Shown here in pieces: positions 25,850 to 34,815 of a DNA stretch of 64,000 nt. Both the position numbers and the translations under genes were made by a program. The notes under the pieces were generated by a model that did no database searches, was not told the origin of the DNA, and worked only from the letters and a program-made list of their open reading frames with translations. This stretch comes from Leucobacter sp. CX169 (GTDB lineage Bacteria; Actinomycetota; Actinomycetes; Actinomycetales; Microbacteriaceae), in contig NZ_CP071051.1 in the NCBI RefSeq assembly GCF_017161405.1, forward strand, positions 1,550,001 to 1,614,000, read 5' to 3'. Positions within the stretch are counted from its first letter, which is position 1. Each line of letters opens with the position of its first letter.

Positions 25850-26740
25850 ATGAATATCAACGACCCCATCGCCTGGCCGCTGCCCATGCGCCTCCCTGCC
25901 AACCTATCCGACGCTGCGGCTGCATACGCGACCGCCGGGGTGGCAGTGTTTCCCTGCGTGCCCGGCGGAAAACGACCCCTCACGAAGCGCGGGTTCCACG
26001 ATGCCAGCACCGACCCGAGGCAAGTCGCACGCTGGTGGGATCGGGTTCCGACCGCGAATATTGGCATCCCCACCGGCAGCCTGGTTGATGTCCTAGACGT
26101 CGATGTGCACGCGGCGGGCACCGGGTTTCCAATCCTGCACAGCCTGCAAAAACGTGGGCTGGTCCATGGATGGGGGCAAGCGGTCCGCTCACCCTCGGGT
26201 GGCCTCCACCTCTACTACCCGGCAGACCCGGCGCAAGCATCTCCATCGTGGTCGCGAGGACACACACATGTCGATTTCCGGAGCACGGGCGGATACATCA
26301 TCGCACCGCCCTCCACGGTCACCACCGACCGTGGCGACCGCGGTTACGAAGTGATCGCTCTCGGCAAGAAACCAAGCCCCGTGGACGCCGAGGCGATCCG
26401 AGACTTCCTCACTCCGCAGCCTATTCCGACGTCCCGATCCTCATCTGGCTCTTCGTTGGTGCAGGACAAATCGGTGGAACGGATTGCCGACTGGGTAGCG
26501 CTCCTGCCGGAGGGCAACCGAAACGCGGGCTTGTTCTGGGCGGCCTGCCGCCTCGCCGAGGCCGGCATGACCGAACTACGCACCACTACTGTGCTGGGGC
26601 CGGCGGCAACACGGGCGGGCCTTGCCTCACGGGAGATTGCGGCGACGATCCGGTCCGCGCACCACAGTGCCCAAGTCCCTTACGACCCTGGCGAAAGCAC
26701 TGTATCCACGTTGATCGTGAAGGCTCCGGTCGGACGATGA
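25850..26740 (+). CDS. Bifunctional DNA primase/polymerase (Prim-Pol)
   Basis: 296 residues with GGGAGG at 25839-25844. The N-terminal two-thirds is the Prim-Pol/AEP fold: AAAYATAGVAVFPCVPGGKR, the metal-binding LDVDVHAAG (DxD) and RSPSGGLHLYY (S-x-G-x-H). FRSTGGYIIAPPS completes the catalytic region. The C-terminal 80 residues are helical (RNAGLFWAACRLAEAGMTEL), with no helicase domain. It would prime the complementary strand in the recipient or support rolling-circle replication of the excised ICE. Its stop overlaps the next start (ATGA). Confidence 0.9.
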   Translation: MNINDPIAWPLPMRLPANLSDAAAAYATAGVAVFPCVPGGKRPLTKRGFHDASTDPRQVARWWDRVPTANIGIPTGSLVDVLDVDVHAAGTGFPILHSLQKRGLVHGWGQAVRSPSGGLHLYYPADPAQASPSWSRGHTHVDFRSTGGYIIAPPSTVTTDRGDRGYEVIALGKKPSPVDAEAIRDFLTPQPIPTSRSSSGSSLVQDKSVERIADWVALLPEGNRNAGLFWAACRLAEAGMTELRTTTVLGPAATRAGLASREIAATIRSAHHSAQVPYDPGESTVSTLIVKAPVGR

Positions 26741-27540
26741 CCACACACGCCCTAACGCCTAGCACCCCCACTTGGAGTGACGGTGTGCCGGGCTCGGATA
26801 CGGCAGGGCCGCCTGCGGGTTCTGGGGTGTCACGGTTTGTGATTGTCCTCGCCGTAACCGGGACAATTCTTCTCGCGCTCGGCGCGTTCTGGCTGTCATT
26901 CACCACACTTCAAGACCTTGCTGTGCTCTCCGGGATCCCCTCAGAGCAGGCATGGATCTGGCCGCTCATAGTCGACGGCGTGATCCTGGAAGCCACCGTC
27001 AGCGTCGTCGCCTTGCGAAACTCCACACCATCAGCGCGGCGATTCGCCTGGCTGCTCCTCGCTGCCGGGGCAGGAGTGTCGGTCGCAGCCAACATCACCC
27101 ACGCTGTCGTCTCTGCTGATACCCGTGTCCCGGCACTCATAGCCGCGTTGGTCGCGTCGGTGCCACCGTTGGTGCTGCTGGCGATGACACATCTCACGGT
27201 CGAACTAACCCGCAACACCACCCCGGTCGTCGCTTCGATGGACACGAAGCAGCATGCCGTGATCGACGAAGCTAGACCCACAGGCCGCCAATCGGTGACG
27301 CCCACTGCGAAGCCTGTTCCTTCGGAGGCGGATCGTACTTCTACGCCTCATGTCCCACACTCCACACCAAACGGCACGGCTCCTGCTTCGCGAGAGGACG
27401 CACGGTTGCGGGCTTTGACGCTGAACGCCGACGGGGTGTCGAAGCGACAGATCGCCACCGAGCTCGGTGTGCATCCCACGACCGTGGGCCGCTGGCTGAA
27501 CACACCTGACCGTCGACAGAACGGAGACACCCATGACTGA
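26737..27540 (+). CDS. DUF2637/SpdB-like membrane protein with C-terminal HTH
   Basis: 267 residues from ATG 26737, overlapping the Prim-Pol stop. Four membrane helices lie at about 32-50, 68-85, 98-118 and 128-145 (FVIVLAVTGTILLALGAFWL; ILEATVSVVAL; AWLLLAAGAGVSVAANITHA). A linker leads to a helix-turn-helix (DGVSKRQIATELGVHPTTVG). DUF2637 proteins are linked to Streptomyces plasmid spread (Spd) functions, the intramycelial or cell-to-cell distribution of the element. Confidence 0.85.
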   Translation: MTTHALTPSTPTWSDGVPGSDTAGPPAGSGVSRFVIVLAVTGTILLALGAFWLSFTTLQDLAVLSGIPSEQAWIWPLIVDGVILEATVSVVALRNSTPSARRFAWLLLAAGAGVSVAANITHAVVSADTRVPALIAALVASVPPLVLLAMTHLTVELTRNTTPVVASMDTKQHAVIDEARPTGRQSVTPTAKPVPSEADRTSTPHVPHSTPNGTAPASREDARLRALTLNADGVSKRQIATELGVHPTTVGRWLNTPDRRQNGDTHD

Positions 27541-27937
27541 CCCAATGAACCTCATTACCCCGGCCCCAGATCGACGCCACCCCGATGCCGATCCGACCCC
27601 GCAGACCACTGCGGCGACGGCGGCGGAGCGGCGGGCGAGCGAGTTCGCGACCCACGGGGACCCGACGCTCTCCCTCCACGACGTTGATCCGGCGTCGCAA
27701 CGTCCGGGAGTGCAATGGGTGCGACCCACCGATCTTGCCGCCCGTACGGCGGGGGCCATCGTTGACCGCGGCGCGGACCTGAATACCCGCCTCCATGAGG
27801 CTGTCTTAGAAGGCGTCCGTGACGGACGTGCCCAGTTGCAGGAACGACTCGCCAAACGGCAAGACCAGTTGGACCCAGATATCACCCAGACGGCAACGCT
27901 CCGGCGTTCGCTCGGGAGAACGGGGGTGAGCCGATGA
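27533..27937 (+). CDS. ICE hypothetical protein, 134 aa
   Basis: Overlaps the DUF2637 stop by 8 nt, so coupled. Its Pro/Thr-rich N-terminus (MTDPMNLITPAPDRRHPDAD) and a helical C-terminus (EAVLEGVRDGRAQLQERLAK) suggest a partly disordered, coiled adaptor. It includes VQWVRPTDLAARTAGAIVDR. No homologue is recognised; the operon position next to Prim-Pol and Spd suggests replication or transfer support. Confidence 0.6.
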   Translation: MTDPMNLITPAPDRRHPDADPTPQTTAATAAERRASEFATHGDPTLSLHDVDPASQRPGVQWVRPTDLAARTAGAIVDRGADLNTRLHEAVLEGVRDGRAQLQERLAKRQDQLDPDITQTATLRRSLGRTGVSR

Positions 27938-28172
27938 ATGATCCTCGTCCCGGCACCACCCAGGTGCCGCACGACACCCCGACCCGCTAACCAAAACCTA
28001 TGCCGTCCAGGCCGTTCACACACCCCGGCCGGCACCATCACAGACCCCCGACACCGGGCACGTCTGCTGCTTTCCCCATGCCACCGCGCCAAAAACTGGC
28101 CCGGCAGGCATACCCGCAGCGGATGCGATTTGTGGGCTGTGGTCCCTTTCGAGGTTTCGCGGGATGGGAATC

Positions 28173-28179
28173 GTACCTA
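28173..28179 (+). promoter_or_regulatory. GYACCTR site at 28.2 kb
   Basis: GTACCTA, ending 38 nt before ATG 28218. Confidence 0.45.
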
Positions 28180-28217
28180 CACATCACCGACAGAAATTTT
28201 CTCTTGAGGGAGTCGCT

Positions 28218-29057
28218 ATGAACCATCACCACTCATCCCAGAACCACCCATCGATCCCGGATTTCACCACCGGGGAAGGGCTCCGTGAGCTGCTCACGGA
28301 GTTGAACGAACACAACGCGTGGGCGACGAGCCCGGTCGCTGCAGAACTGATGCTCTACGCCACTCAGAAGTACACGCCGATTGCGAAAGCGTGGCGTCGA
28401 GAACCGGCCGATGCCGCATATGAGGCGTTCGTCGCAATGAGGCAGCGAACCACGCTGCGCGCTGATGACCCGTGGGCGGTGGTCACTCGGGCAGTCGCGC
28501 TCGGCATCGCCGCCGAAGTACACGCCGACCGCAACATGACCTCCCAGGACAAGGCGCGCAGACCCTCGAAACGCCCCCGCGAAGAGCCAATGCGCGCCGG
28601 CCACTACGAGGAGTTCTTCTACGATGTCCACCCGCACGCCCACTCCCTCTACGCCAGAGAACTCGGCGACGAGGATCATTCGGCAGATCGGGTCATCCGC
28701 GCCACCTGCGTGTTCCTCGTCCTCACCGACTGGCCCGCACGCCCGGTCGAGCAGGCGGTGGACTACATCGCCCACCGTGTTACGGGGCTGTCCTCGCGAG
28801 GATCTGCGGTTGAGATCGTGTCGAAAGAACGGCACATCGCGATCCGCCTCGGGTACACCCCTGAAGAATGGGCGGCGCTCGTCCGTCTGGTCATCGGCAC
28901 CAAGACCGGGAAGCGGAAGACCGGTCAGTACGGGCTCTTCGCCCGTGTGCTCCTCGGGGATGACGTCGCCGATCTCCTCCGCGACGAAGACCTCGTCGAA
29001 ACCTCCCGGCGCAGTGCTTGCCTGCCTGACGGGCGGGACGGAGGGCAGTCGTTGTGA
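28218..29057 (+). CDS. ICE hypothetical protein, 279 aa
   Basis: ATG 28218 with GAGGGAG at 28206-28212. MNHHHSSQNHPSIPDFTTGE is followed by a helical domain (SPVAAELMLYATQKYTPIAK) and HPHAHSLYARELGDEDHSAD. WKR-rich pieces such as GYTPEEWAALVRLVIGTKTG occur at the end. A central domain includes PWAVVTRAVALGIAAEVHAD, resembling the ICE replication-associated proteins that accompany ParB-like proteins, but I cannot name a family. It overlaps the ParB-like gene (GTGA). Confidence 0.65.
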   Translation: MNHHHSSQNHPSIPDFTTGEGLRELLTELNEHNAWATSPVAAELMLYATQKYTPIAKAWRREPADAAYEAFVAMRQRTTLRADDPWAVVTRAVALGIAAEVHADRNMTSQDKARRPSKRPREEPMRAGHYEEFFYDVHPHAHSLYARELGDEDHSADRVIRATCVFLVLTDWPARPVEQAVDYIAHRVTGLSSRGSAVEIVSKERHIAIRLGYTPEEWAALVRLVIGTKTGKRKTGQYGLFARVLLGDDVADLLRDEDLVETSRRSACLPDGRDGGQSL

Positions 29058-30163
29058 CTCGGGGACATCTGATTCTGGAACAATCGATCGACCAACTCAA
29101 AAGGGGCTCACAGTACCGGCGTGACCTCGATGATGATCTGGACGAGCTGTGTGCGTCGATCCAACGCACCGGGGTGTTGAACCCTCCCGCGGTCACCGAG
29201 GAGTACGTGATTATCACCGGGAACCGCAGGGTCGCGGCGATGGAGAAACTCGGGATGCGTGTCACCCCCGTCTGGGTAGTTCCCGGTGTTTCCGACAAGC
29301 TCTCCTACGTTCTCGCGATCCGTGACGAGCAGACGCTTCAGAAGACACTCAGGCCGCTTGAGCAGGCGGAGCTCTATGAAGAACTCAAAGCGCTCTATGC
29401 CGAAGACGCCGAACGACGAGAGGCCGCCACCCGGTTCGGGGCGGCAAGCCGCGAGCAGCGACTCACCGAGAACCCGGGCTCCAGAGAGGGTGTGGCCGGG
29501 GGTGCCGAGTCGGCACCCCCGTGGCGCTCACCCAATGAAGGGAAAGCCCGGGTGCAGGCTGCGCGAGCGGTGACCGGCAGGGACTCACGGACAATGCTGG
29601 AACAGATCAACCAGCTCAAACAGATCGCTGCCGACGACGCCGAAGACCCCTATGTGCGCCAACACGCGGCCGAAGCACTGTTGGAGATCAACGAGGACCG
29701 GAAGGTCAATGGCCGATACCAGGCAGTGAAGACCAGGCAGAACGTAGCCCGTCTCACCCGTATGGCTGAACATCCGGACACTCCCGAGCAGGCTCGCACC
29801 GCTGCCGCGGCGGAGCTCCGCACCCTGCAAGACGTCGCATCTCCTGCAGAAGCGGCGAAAGAATCGGGCCTCGCCCTGGCCCGGGTGACCGAGATCCACA
29901 AGGCCGCGACCGATCCTGCACTGGTCGGATGGAAGGACGTGGATCCGCTGCTACGGGAAAAGCACGCGATCCGTAAGCTCGTCGATCTGCTGCGCCGCGA
30001 GCACGGCTGGTGGGACCGCTACGACCCGGAGGACTTCGGTAAGCACGCCGATGACGCCCAGTGGGAACTCGTCGAGAGCTACATCATCGAAAGTCACCGT
30101 TTTCTCGACTTCGCGCGCGGTGCCCGTGAACTACGGGAGGAGGCTCGTGATGCCGACGTTTGA
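29054..30163 (+). CDS. ParB/Srx-domain protein
   Basis: 369 residues from GTG 29054, overlapping the previous stop by 4 nt. The N-terminal 100 residues match ParB_N (LDDDLDELCASIQRTGVLNP, then VIITGNRRVAAMEKLGM, the GxRR nucleotide-binding motif). The remainder is helical, with LRPLEQAELYEELKALYAED and other regions, but without a clear ParB helix-turn-helix. Such proteins help maintain or regulate ICEs. Coupled to its neighbours on both sides, it lies in the replication/maintenance operon. Confidence 0.82.
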   Translation: MTRGHLILEQSIDQLKRGSQYRRDLDDDLDELCASIQRTGVLNPPAVTEEYVIITGNRRVAAMEKLGMRVTPVWVVPGVSDKLSYVLAIRDEQTLQKTLRPLEQAELYEELKALYAEDAERREAATRFGAASREQRLTENPGSREGVAGGAESAPPWRSPNEGKARVQAARAVTGRDSRTMLEQINQLKQIAADDAEDPYVRQHAAEALLEINEDRKVNGRYQAVKTRQNVARLTRMAEHPDTPEQARTAAAAELRTLQDVASPAEAAKESGLALARVTEIHKAATDPALVGWKDVDPLLREKHAIRKLVDLLRREHGWWDRYDPEDFGKHADDAQWELVESYIIESHRFLDFARGARELREEARDADV

Positions 30164-30629
30164 GGATCCGAAGGTCGACGCCGACGAGCTCGGAGAAGCC
30201 GCTCGAGGTCTTGCCTACGCAACCCGGAGCTTCGAGACTCCCGTCGACACTTACGAGGTGCTCGGTTCCTTGCACCATGCTTTGTCAGGGGTGCAGCAGT
30301 CGCTGCAGCAATTGGCGGCCTGGCACGAGGGACACGGCCAGTTCGCTGCCACGGACAACGGGGACCGGACGGCTGGGCAGGAACACGCAGTCAATGCATC
30401 GGGCTGGTTGACGATCGCGGCAGCCTCCACCGAACAGGTGATTCATCTCGTGATGAAAGCTCAAGCCGAGAACGGGTACATCGCGTGGCAGCCTGACCGC
30501 CACATCGTTGCCGCGCCGAACCAACTCGCTGCCCTCGCCGAAGCACTCACGGCGCGGGAAGCAACCCTCACTCCTGAGGAGAACAACCCCAGCGGTGTGA
30601 CCGGAAACGAGCGCGGCCTCTCGCGCTGA
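30150..30629 (+). CDS. ICE hypothetical protein, 159 aa
   Basis: ATG 30150 (GTG 30147 also in frame) with GGGAGGAGG just upstream; it overlaps the ParB-like gene by 14 nt. Helical and acidic (MPTFEDPKVDADELGEAARG; TEQVIHLVMKAQAENGYIAW). No membrane segment. Function unknown. Confidence 0.6.
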   Translation: MPTFEDPKVDADELGEAARGLAYATRSFETPVDTYEVLGSLHHALSGVQQSLQQLAAWHEGHGQFAATDNGDRTAGQEHAVNASGWLTIAAASTEQVIHLVMKAQAENGYIAWQPDRHIVAAPNQLAALAEALTAREATLTPEENNPSGVTGNERGLSR

Positions 30630-30651
30630 ACCGCTCTTCCGGGTGGGGCGC

Positions 30652-30658
30652 GCACCTA
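30652..30658 (+). promoter_or_regulatory. GYACCTR site before the VirB8-like gene
   Basis: GCACCTA followed after 5 nt by TGACC; ends 40 nt before ATG 30699. Confidence 0.5.
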
Positions 30659-30698
30659 CCGGGTGACCCCATTTCGCCTGGCAGGAAGGCCCGCGCCC

Positions 30699-31382
30699 AT
30701 GTCATCGCCACACTCTGAGCAGCATCGCAGGAAGCGACTACTCATCATCCTGACCATCACCGGCTTCGTCGTCACGTGTCTCGCCGCCGTCGGGATCTAC
30801 GGCCTCGTCACCGGCCCTCAACAGGCAAGCACCCCACCTGCGACAAGCCCCGCCGCGCCGTCGGAACCTACTGTCGCTGCAGACGACCAGTTGGGTGCCC
30901 GGCTTCCCTCGCTCCCGAAAACGAATGACCCGGAGGCGTACGCGCGGGCAGTTACGGTCGCCCTGTTCGAGTGGGACACGTTCACCTTGCTCACCCCGGC
31001 CGATCACCGGGGTGTGCTGATTGCGGACGCCGATCCCACGGGCACCGAAGCCCCAGGGCTCATCTCGGATCTCGATGACTATTTCCCCTCAGCGTCGACG
31101 TGGCGAGACCTCGCGGAGTATCGCACCTCCCAGCAGATTCAGATTGAGCAGGTGTTCGTTCCGGACCTGTGGACGGAAGCAGTCGTAGCGTCTGGTGGGC
31201 AAATCGTCGAGGGCACCCACGCCTTAACCGTCGAGGGCATCCGGCATCGCGAAGGTGTCTGGTACGACGAGCCCGTGACTTCCGCGCATCCGGTCGCGTT
31301 CACTATTTTCATCTCATGTGAACCGGTGTTCGATCGCTGCCATCTCTTGCGACTGTCCGAACTCGACAACCCCCTCCGGTAA
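30699..31382 (+). CDS. VirB8/TcpC-like membrane-anchored transfer protein
   Basis: 227 residues from ATG 30699 with AGGAAGG upstream. A basic cytoplasmic start (RRKRLLIILTITGFVVTCLA) leads into one membrane helix at about 16-36. A Pro/Ala linker follows, then a roughly 150-residue extracellular domain of the size and pattern of the NTF2-like VirB8 fold (AYARAVTVALFEWDTFTLLT). It is the first gene of the secretion operon. VirB8-type proteins scaffold the envelope channel. Family assignment rests on topology and context. Confidence 0.65.
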   Translation: MSSPHSEQHRRKRLLIILTITGFVVTCLAAVGIYGLVTGPQQASTPPATSPAAPSEPTVAADDQLGARLPSLPKTNDPEAYARAVTVALFEWDTFTLLTPADHRGVLIADADPTGTEAPGLISDLDDYFPSASTWRDLAEYRTSQQIQIEQVFVPDLWTEAVVASGGQIVEGTHALTVEGIRHREGVWYDEPVTSAHPVAFTIFISCEPVFDRCHLLRLSELDNPLR

Positions 31383-31394
31383 GCGAGCGCTCTG

Positions 31395-32561
31395 ATGAAA
31401 AAGTTGCTCGTCTTCGCCCTCATTGGGATGCTCCTCACCCCAATGATTGGACTCCTTGGGGTCGGTGTGTTGGTCAACCCTGCAGTGCTCAATCAGGCGC
31501 ACTGCATCGCCTCCGGCATCACCCTCGGTCCGATCCCAGACTCCCTGGAAGTGACGATGAAGGACGGGCACACGTTCACGCTGAACAAGCAGCAACTCAC
31601 CCACGCGGGCACGATCATCACCACCGGATCGAACATTCCCGGGGTAGGGCGGGAAGGAGTTCTGATCGCGCTCATGGCTGCACTGACCGAGTCCACGTTG
31701 CGCCAGCTCGCCAACACCGGCACCTACCCCGAATCCGGGGACTTTCCGAATGACGGGAACGGATCCGATCATGACTCGCTCGGACTGTTCCAGATGCGCC
31801 CACAATCCGGGTGGGGAACCGTGGCCGAGCTCATGGATCCGAAGTACCAGGCTCGCGCCTTCTACGGCGGACCAGATGGCCCCAACTATCCGAGCCCTCG
31901 AGGGCTTCTGGATATTCCAGGGTGGCAGCAGATGGATAAAGGCGAGGCTGCCCAAGCGGTAGAAGTCTCCGCTTACCCGGACCGGTACCAAAACTATGAA
32001 CCTGTTGCCCGGACCATCCTCGACGCCCTCACCCTCCGCGGAGGCAAAGGCAATGGTGTCCCTGGAGACATCGCGATTCCAGAAACGTCCCGGCTGGTGT
32101 TCCCACTACCGACCGGCAGCTACGTGCAGACCTCAACGTTTGGCCCGCGAATCGACCCGATCACAGGCGAAGCCCGCCTGCACTCCGGCACCGACTGGGC
32201 TGCCCCCGATGGGACTGCGATCTTCGCCCTCGCAGACGGGATCGTCACTTACGCAGGCATGGTCGAAGGGTTCTCCGGAGAGATCACCATCGAACACACG
32301 ATCGGCGGTGAAAAAGTCGCGACGAGATACATCCACATGTGGGAGCACGGCATCCACGTCACTGCTGGGCAACGCATCATCGCGGGTCAACACATTGGCG
32401 ACGTTGGCTCCTCCGGCCACTCCACCGGCCCTCATCTGCACTTCCAAGTCCACCCCGGCGGCGCGAACCATCCTGCGATAGACGCGGAACCATGGCTCGC
32501 CGCACGCGGCATCGAAGGCCTGGACGCTCCCGTCGGCGGCGGCCCGGGCTGCACCGCCTGA
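31395..32561 (+). CDS. Cell-wall hydrolase of the transfer channel (lytic domain plus M23 peptidase)
   Basis: 388 residues with an N-terminal signal anchor (MKKLLVFALIGMLLTPMIGL). The middle (ALTESTLRQLANTGTYPESG, then DSLGLFQMRPQSGWG) resembles the lysozyme-like domain of VirB1/TraG-type lytic proteins, with catalytic Glu in TES. The C-terminal domain is M23: LHSGTDWAAPDG supplies H-x3-D and GPHLHFQ supplies H-x-H for zinc. It opens peptidoglycan locally so the conjugation channel can cross the thick wall. It lies 12 nt after the VirB8-like gene. Confidence 0.88.
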   Translation: MKKLLVFALIGMLLTPMIGLLGVGVLVNPAVLNQAHCIASGITLGPIPDSLEVTMKDGHTFTLNKQQLTHAGTIITTGSNIPGVGREGVLIALMAALTESTLRQLANTGTYPESGDFPNDGNGSDHDSLGLFQMRPQSGWGTVAELMDPKYQARAFYGGPDGPNYPSPRGLLDIPGWQQMDKGEAAQAVEVSAYPDRYQNYEPVARTILDALTLRGGKGNGVPGDIAIPETSRLVFPLPTGSYVQTSTFGPRIDPITGEARLHSGTDWAAPDGTAIFALADGIVTYAGMVEGFSGEITIEHTIGGEKVATRYIHMWEHGIHVTAGQRIIAGQHIGDVGSSGHSTGPHLHFQVHPGGANHPAIDAEPWLAARGIEGLDAPVGGGPGCTA

Positions 32562-32581
32562 CAGAGGCTCGATTAGCGTGC

Positions 32582-32588
32582 GCACCTG
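32582..32588 (+). promoter_or_regulatory. GYACCTR site at 32.6 kb
   Basis: GCACCTG, ending 40 nt before ATG 32629. Confidence 0.5.
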
Positions 32589-32628
32589 ACCAGTACCCGA
32601 CTCACTCGTGCCCCGTCAGGAGAACCCC

Positions 32629-32934
32629 ATGCGCATCTCGCCCGTCTTACCTTTGATCCGTTTGGCGGAGAACGTCTACCCGAACATCGACAGTGTGGGC
32701 GGACGCGGCACCCTCATCGGCATAGTCGGTGCACTCCTGACCATCACGTTGATCATCGCCGTACTGATGATGGTGATCTCAGGAATCGTCTGGGCGGTGT
32801 CTTCTTCCAGTGGCAATTTCCAGGCTGCTGCGAAAGGCAAGGTCGGGGTGTTCGTCGCTCTTGGCGGAGCCGTCCTAGCTGGGGCGGGAGTTGCCTGGAT
32901 GAACTTCCTGCTGAACCTCGGCGACACACTCTAA
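32629..32934 (+). CDS. Tiny two-helix ICE membrane protein (pilin-like, DUF6112-like), copy 1
   Basis: 101 residues with AGGAGA before the ATG. Helices at about 28-52 (GTLIGIVGALLTITLIIAVL) and 72-92 (VGVFVALGGAVLAGAGVAWM) are separated by a short basic loop. That is the topology of VirB2-type subunits and of the small ICE proteins I recall as DUF6112. The next gene is a diverged tandem copy. It probably forms or lines the transfer channel. Confidence 0.7.
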   Translation: MRISPVLPLIRLAENVYPNIDSVGGRGTLIGIVGALLTITLIIAVLMMVISGIVWAVSSSSGNFQAAAKGKVGVFVALGGAVLAGAGVAWMNFLLNLGDTL

Positions 32935-32949
32935 GCGCGTTTGCGTCCC

Positions 32950-32956
32950 GCACCTG
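32950..32956 (+). promoter_or_regulatory. GYACCTR site at 32.9 kb
   Basis: GCACCTG followed after 6 nt by TGACC; ends 53 nt before ATG 33010. Confidence 0.5.
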
Positions 32957-33009
32957 TTCTGGTGACCACCGCCTGGTGGCTCACCAGTTCTCGTGAAGGA
33001 GCCCCTCCC

Positions 33010-33333
33010 ATGTCTGCTGCCCTCGACACCCTCATCGCTATCACCGCGGTGTTACCTGCGGATATCAACATCACCCCGAACGACTCCGGGCTGCCCGGCA
33101 TCGCTGCCCTCCGGACCGTGGTCGGGGCGGTAATGACAATCGGACTGATCCTCTCCGTCCTGGCACTGATCATCAGCGCCGTGGTTTGGGGCTTCGGCTC
33201 CAACAGCTCCAACCCGCACCTGGCCTCCCGCGGGAAGATCGGCGTACTCATCTCGTGCGCGGCGGCGATCATCACCGGCGCATCTGTGACGCTGATCAAC
33301 TTCTTTTGGAACGTCGGACAGACCGTCTCCTAA
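33010..33333 (+). CDS. Tiny two-helix ICE membrane protein (pilin-like, DUF6112-like), copy 2
   Basis: 107 residues with AAGGAG upstream. Same plan as the gene at 32629: LPGIAALRTVVGAVMTIGLI (helix 1), SRGKIGVLISCAAAIITGAS (helix 2) and ITLINFFWN-like end. Shared signatures include a central W-G-F/S-S region and K(I/V)GVxx. Two unequal copies could make a mixed channel or filament. Confidence 0.7.
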   Translation: MSAALDTLIAITAVLPADINITPNDSGLPGIAALRTVVGAVMTIGLILSVLALIISAVVWGFGSNSSNPHLASRGKIGVLISCAAAIITGASVTLINFFWNVGQTVS

Positions 33334-33366
33334 CCCACACCCCGAACATACGAAGGGAGGGGTGTT

Positions 33367-34773
33367 GTGGCTGGTATCTGTGACGTCCCCATCATCAGCA
33401 ACGTCTGCGACACCGTCGGCGAAAGTGCCGCGACCCTGGTTGCGGCCCCGTTTGATTGGCTGGCCCAAGCCATCGGCCAGGCCGCGTCCTGGCTCTTCCA
33501 AGGTGTGTGGTCGTTGTTTGACTCCACCACTCTGGTCGACATCACCGGGGCCGGATACATCGGCGTCTACAACGTAATGTTCGGCATCGCGATCTTCTTG
33601 ATGTTGATCTTCTTCTGCCTGCAACTGATCACCGGCCTGATCCGTCGAGACGCAGGCTCCCTTGGCCGAGCAGCCCTGGGGCTCGCGAAGTCAGTGCTCG
33701 GATCATTCCTGGTGATCACGCTCACCGCAACGCTGCTGGAGGTCGTCGACCAACTCTCCATCGGGATCATCCAAGCCACGGGAACGACCATCGAAGAAAT
33801 GGGCGGGAAGATCGGAATCCTCGTCGCCGGCCTCACCGCGATCAACCTCACCGCACCCGGAGCGGGGGCGATCATCACCATCTTCCTTTCGTTCCTGGCA
33901 ATCTGCGCGGCAGCGATCGTCTGGTTCTCCCTACTCATCCGCAAAGCCCTCATCCTGGTTGCGGTCGTGATGGCACCGATCGCATTATCCGGGGCGAGTT
34001 GGGATGCGACGAAGGGCTGGTTCGGAAAATGGGCATCCTTCGTGCTCGCCCTGATCTTCTCGAAACTCGTGATCGTCGTGGTCTTCCTAGTGGCAACCAA
34101 CCAGGTCAACGCCCCGATCGACATGGACTTGTCATCCATCGCGGATCCCATCGCGGGGATCGTGCTGATGTTCATCGCCGCGTTCGCGCCATACATGGTG
34201 TACAAATTCATTTCCTTCGTCGGCTTCGACATGTACCACGTGATGTCCGCGGAGCAGGAGTCGAAGCAGGCGATGAACCGGCCGGTTCCGATGCCCGGGA
34301 AACCAGACGGTGCTGGACCGCAGAAAGTCCTCGACGGAGGAGGCGACAGCAAAGGCTCGGGCGGTGGTGCCCCGCCGCCGAGCTCAGCCCCTAAGCACTC
34401 TGCTGCTGGCTCAGCTGGAGGCGGTACTGCAGGCGCTGGTGCAGGAGGTGGCGCTGCGGCTGGAGGCGGTGGTGTAGCGGCCGGAGGTACAGCTGGTGCC
34501 GCCGCCGCTGGTCCGATCGGGATCGCCGCGGTCGCAGGCGCAACAATCGCCAAGGGTGCGGCAGAGGCCGGCCCGAAACTCGGCGGCGCAATCGGACGTA
34601 CAGCCGACGGACACGCTGACGCAGCGGGAGAAGGGCAAACGCCTCCGCCGCCCCCTGACCGGTCCGTACCACCGGCGGCACCTCCCGTTACACCCTCATC
34701 CGCTCCGCCTTCCCAGGCGGCTGCTCGCACCTCATCTGCACCCCCGCCACCGCGGGCGGAGCCGAAGAGTTAG
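33367..34773 (+). CDS. VirB6/TrbL-like polytopic channel protein
   Basis: 468 residues from GTG 33367 after GGGAGGGG. About six membrane helices between residues 60 and 300 (MFGIAIFLMLIFFCLQLITG; SVLGSFLVITLTATLLEVVD; IIMAPIALSGASWDATKGWFGK-like core). The C-terminal 150 residues are Gly/Ala/Pro-rich and disordered (GGGTAGAGAGGGAAAGGGGV). VirB6/TrbL proteins form the inner-membrane part of the DNA channel. The WDATKGWFGKW motif is typical of the actinobacterial ICE version. Confidence 0.82.
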   Translation: MAGICDVPIISNVCDTVGESAATLVAAPFDWLAQAIGQAASWLFQGVWSLFDSTTLVDITGAGYIGVYNVMFGIAIFLMLIFFCLQLITGLIRRDAGSLGRAALGLAKSVLGSFLVITLTATLLEVVDQLSIGIIQATGTTIEEMGGKIGILVAGLTAINLTAPGAGAIITIFLSFLAICAAAIVWFSLLIRKALILVAVVMAPIALSGASWDATKGWFGKWASFVLALIFSKLVIVVVFLVATNQVNAPIDMDLSSIADPIAGIVLMFIAAFAPYMVYKFISFVGFDMYHVMSAEQESKQAMNRPVPMPGKPDGAGPQKVLDGGGDSKGSGGGAPPPSSAPKHSAAGSAGGGTAGAGAGGGAAAGGGGVAAGGTAGAAAAGPIGIAAVAGATIAKGAAEAGPKLGGAIGRTADGHADAAGEGQTPPPPPDRSVPPAAPPVTPSSAPPSQAAARTSSAPPPPRAEPKS

Positions 34774-34815
34774 ACCCCCAGACGTTCCCGAGAGGAGGTG
34801 ACACCGCAACCCCTT

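Noticed and set aside
27934-27990. An 18-codon frame overlapping the preceding stop
   Set aside because: Too short to support; no conserved feature.
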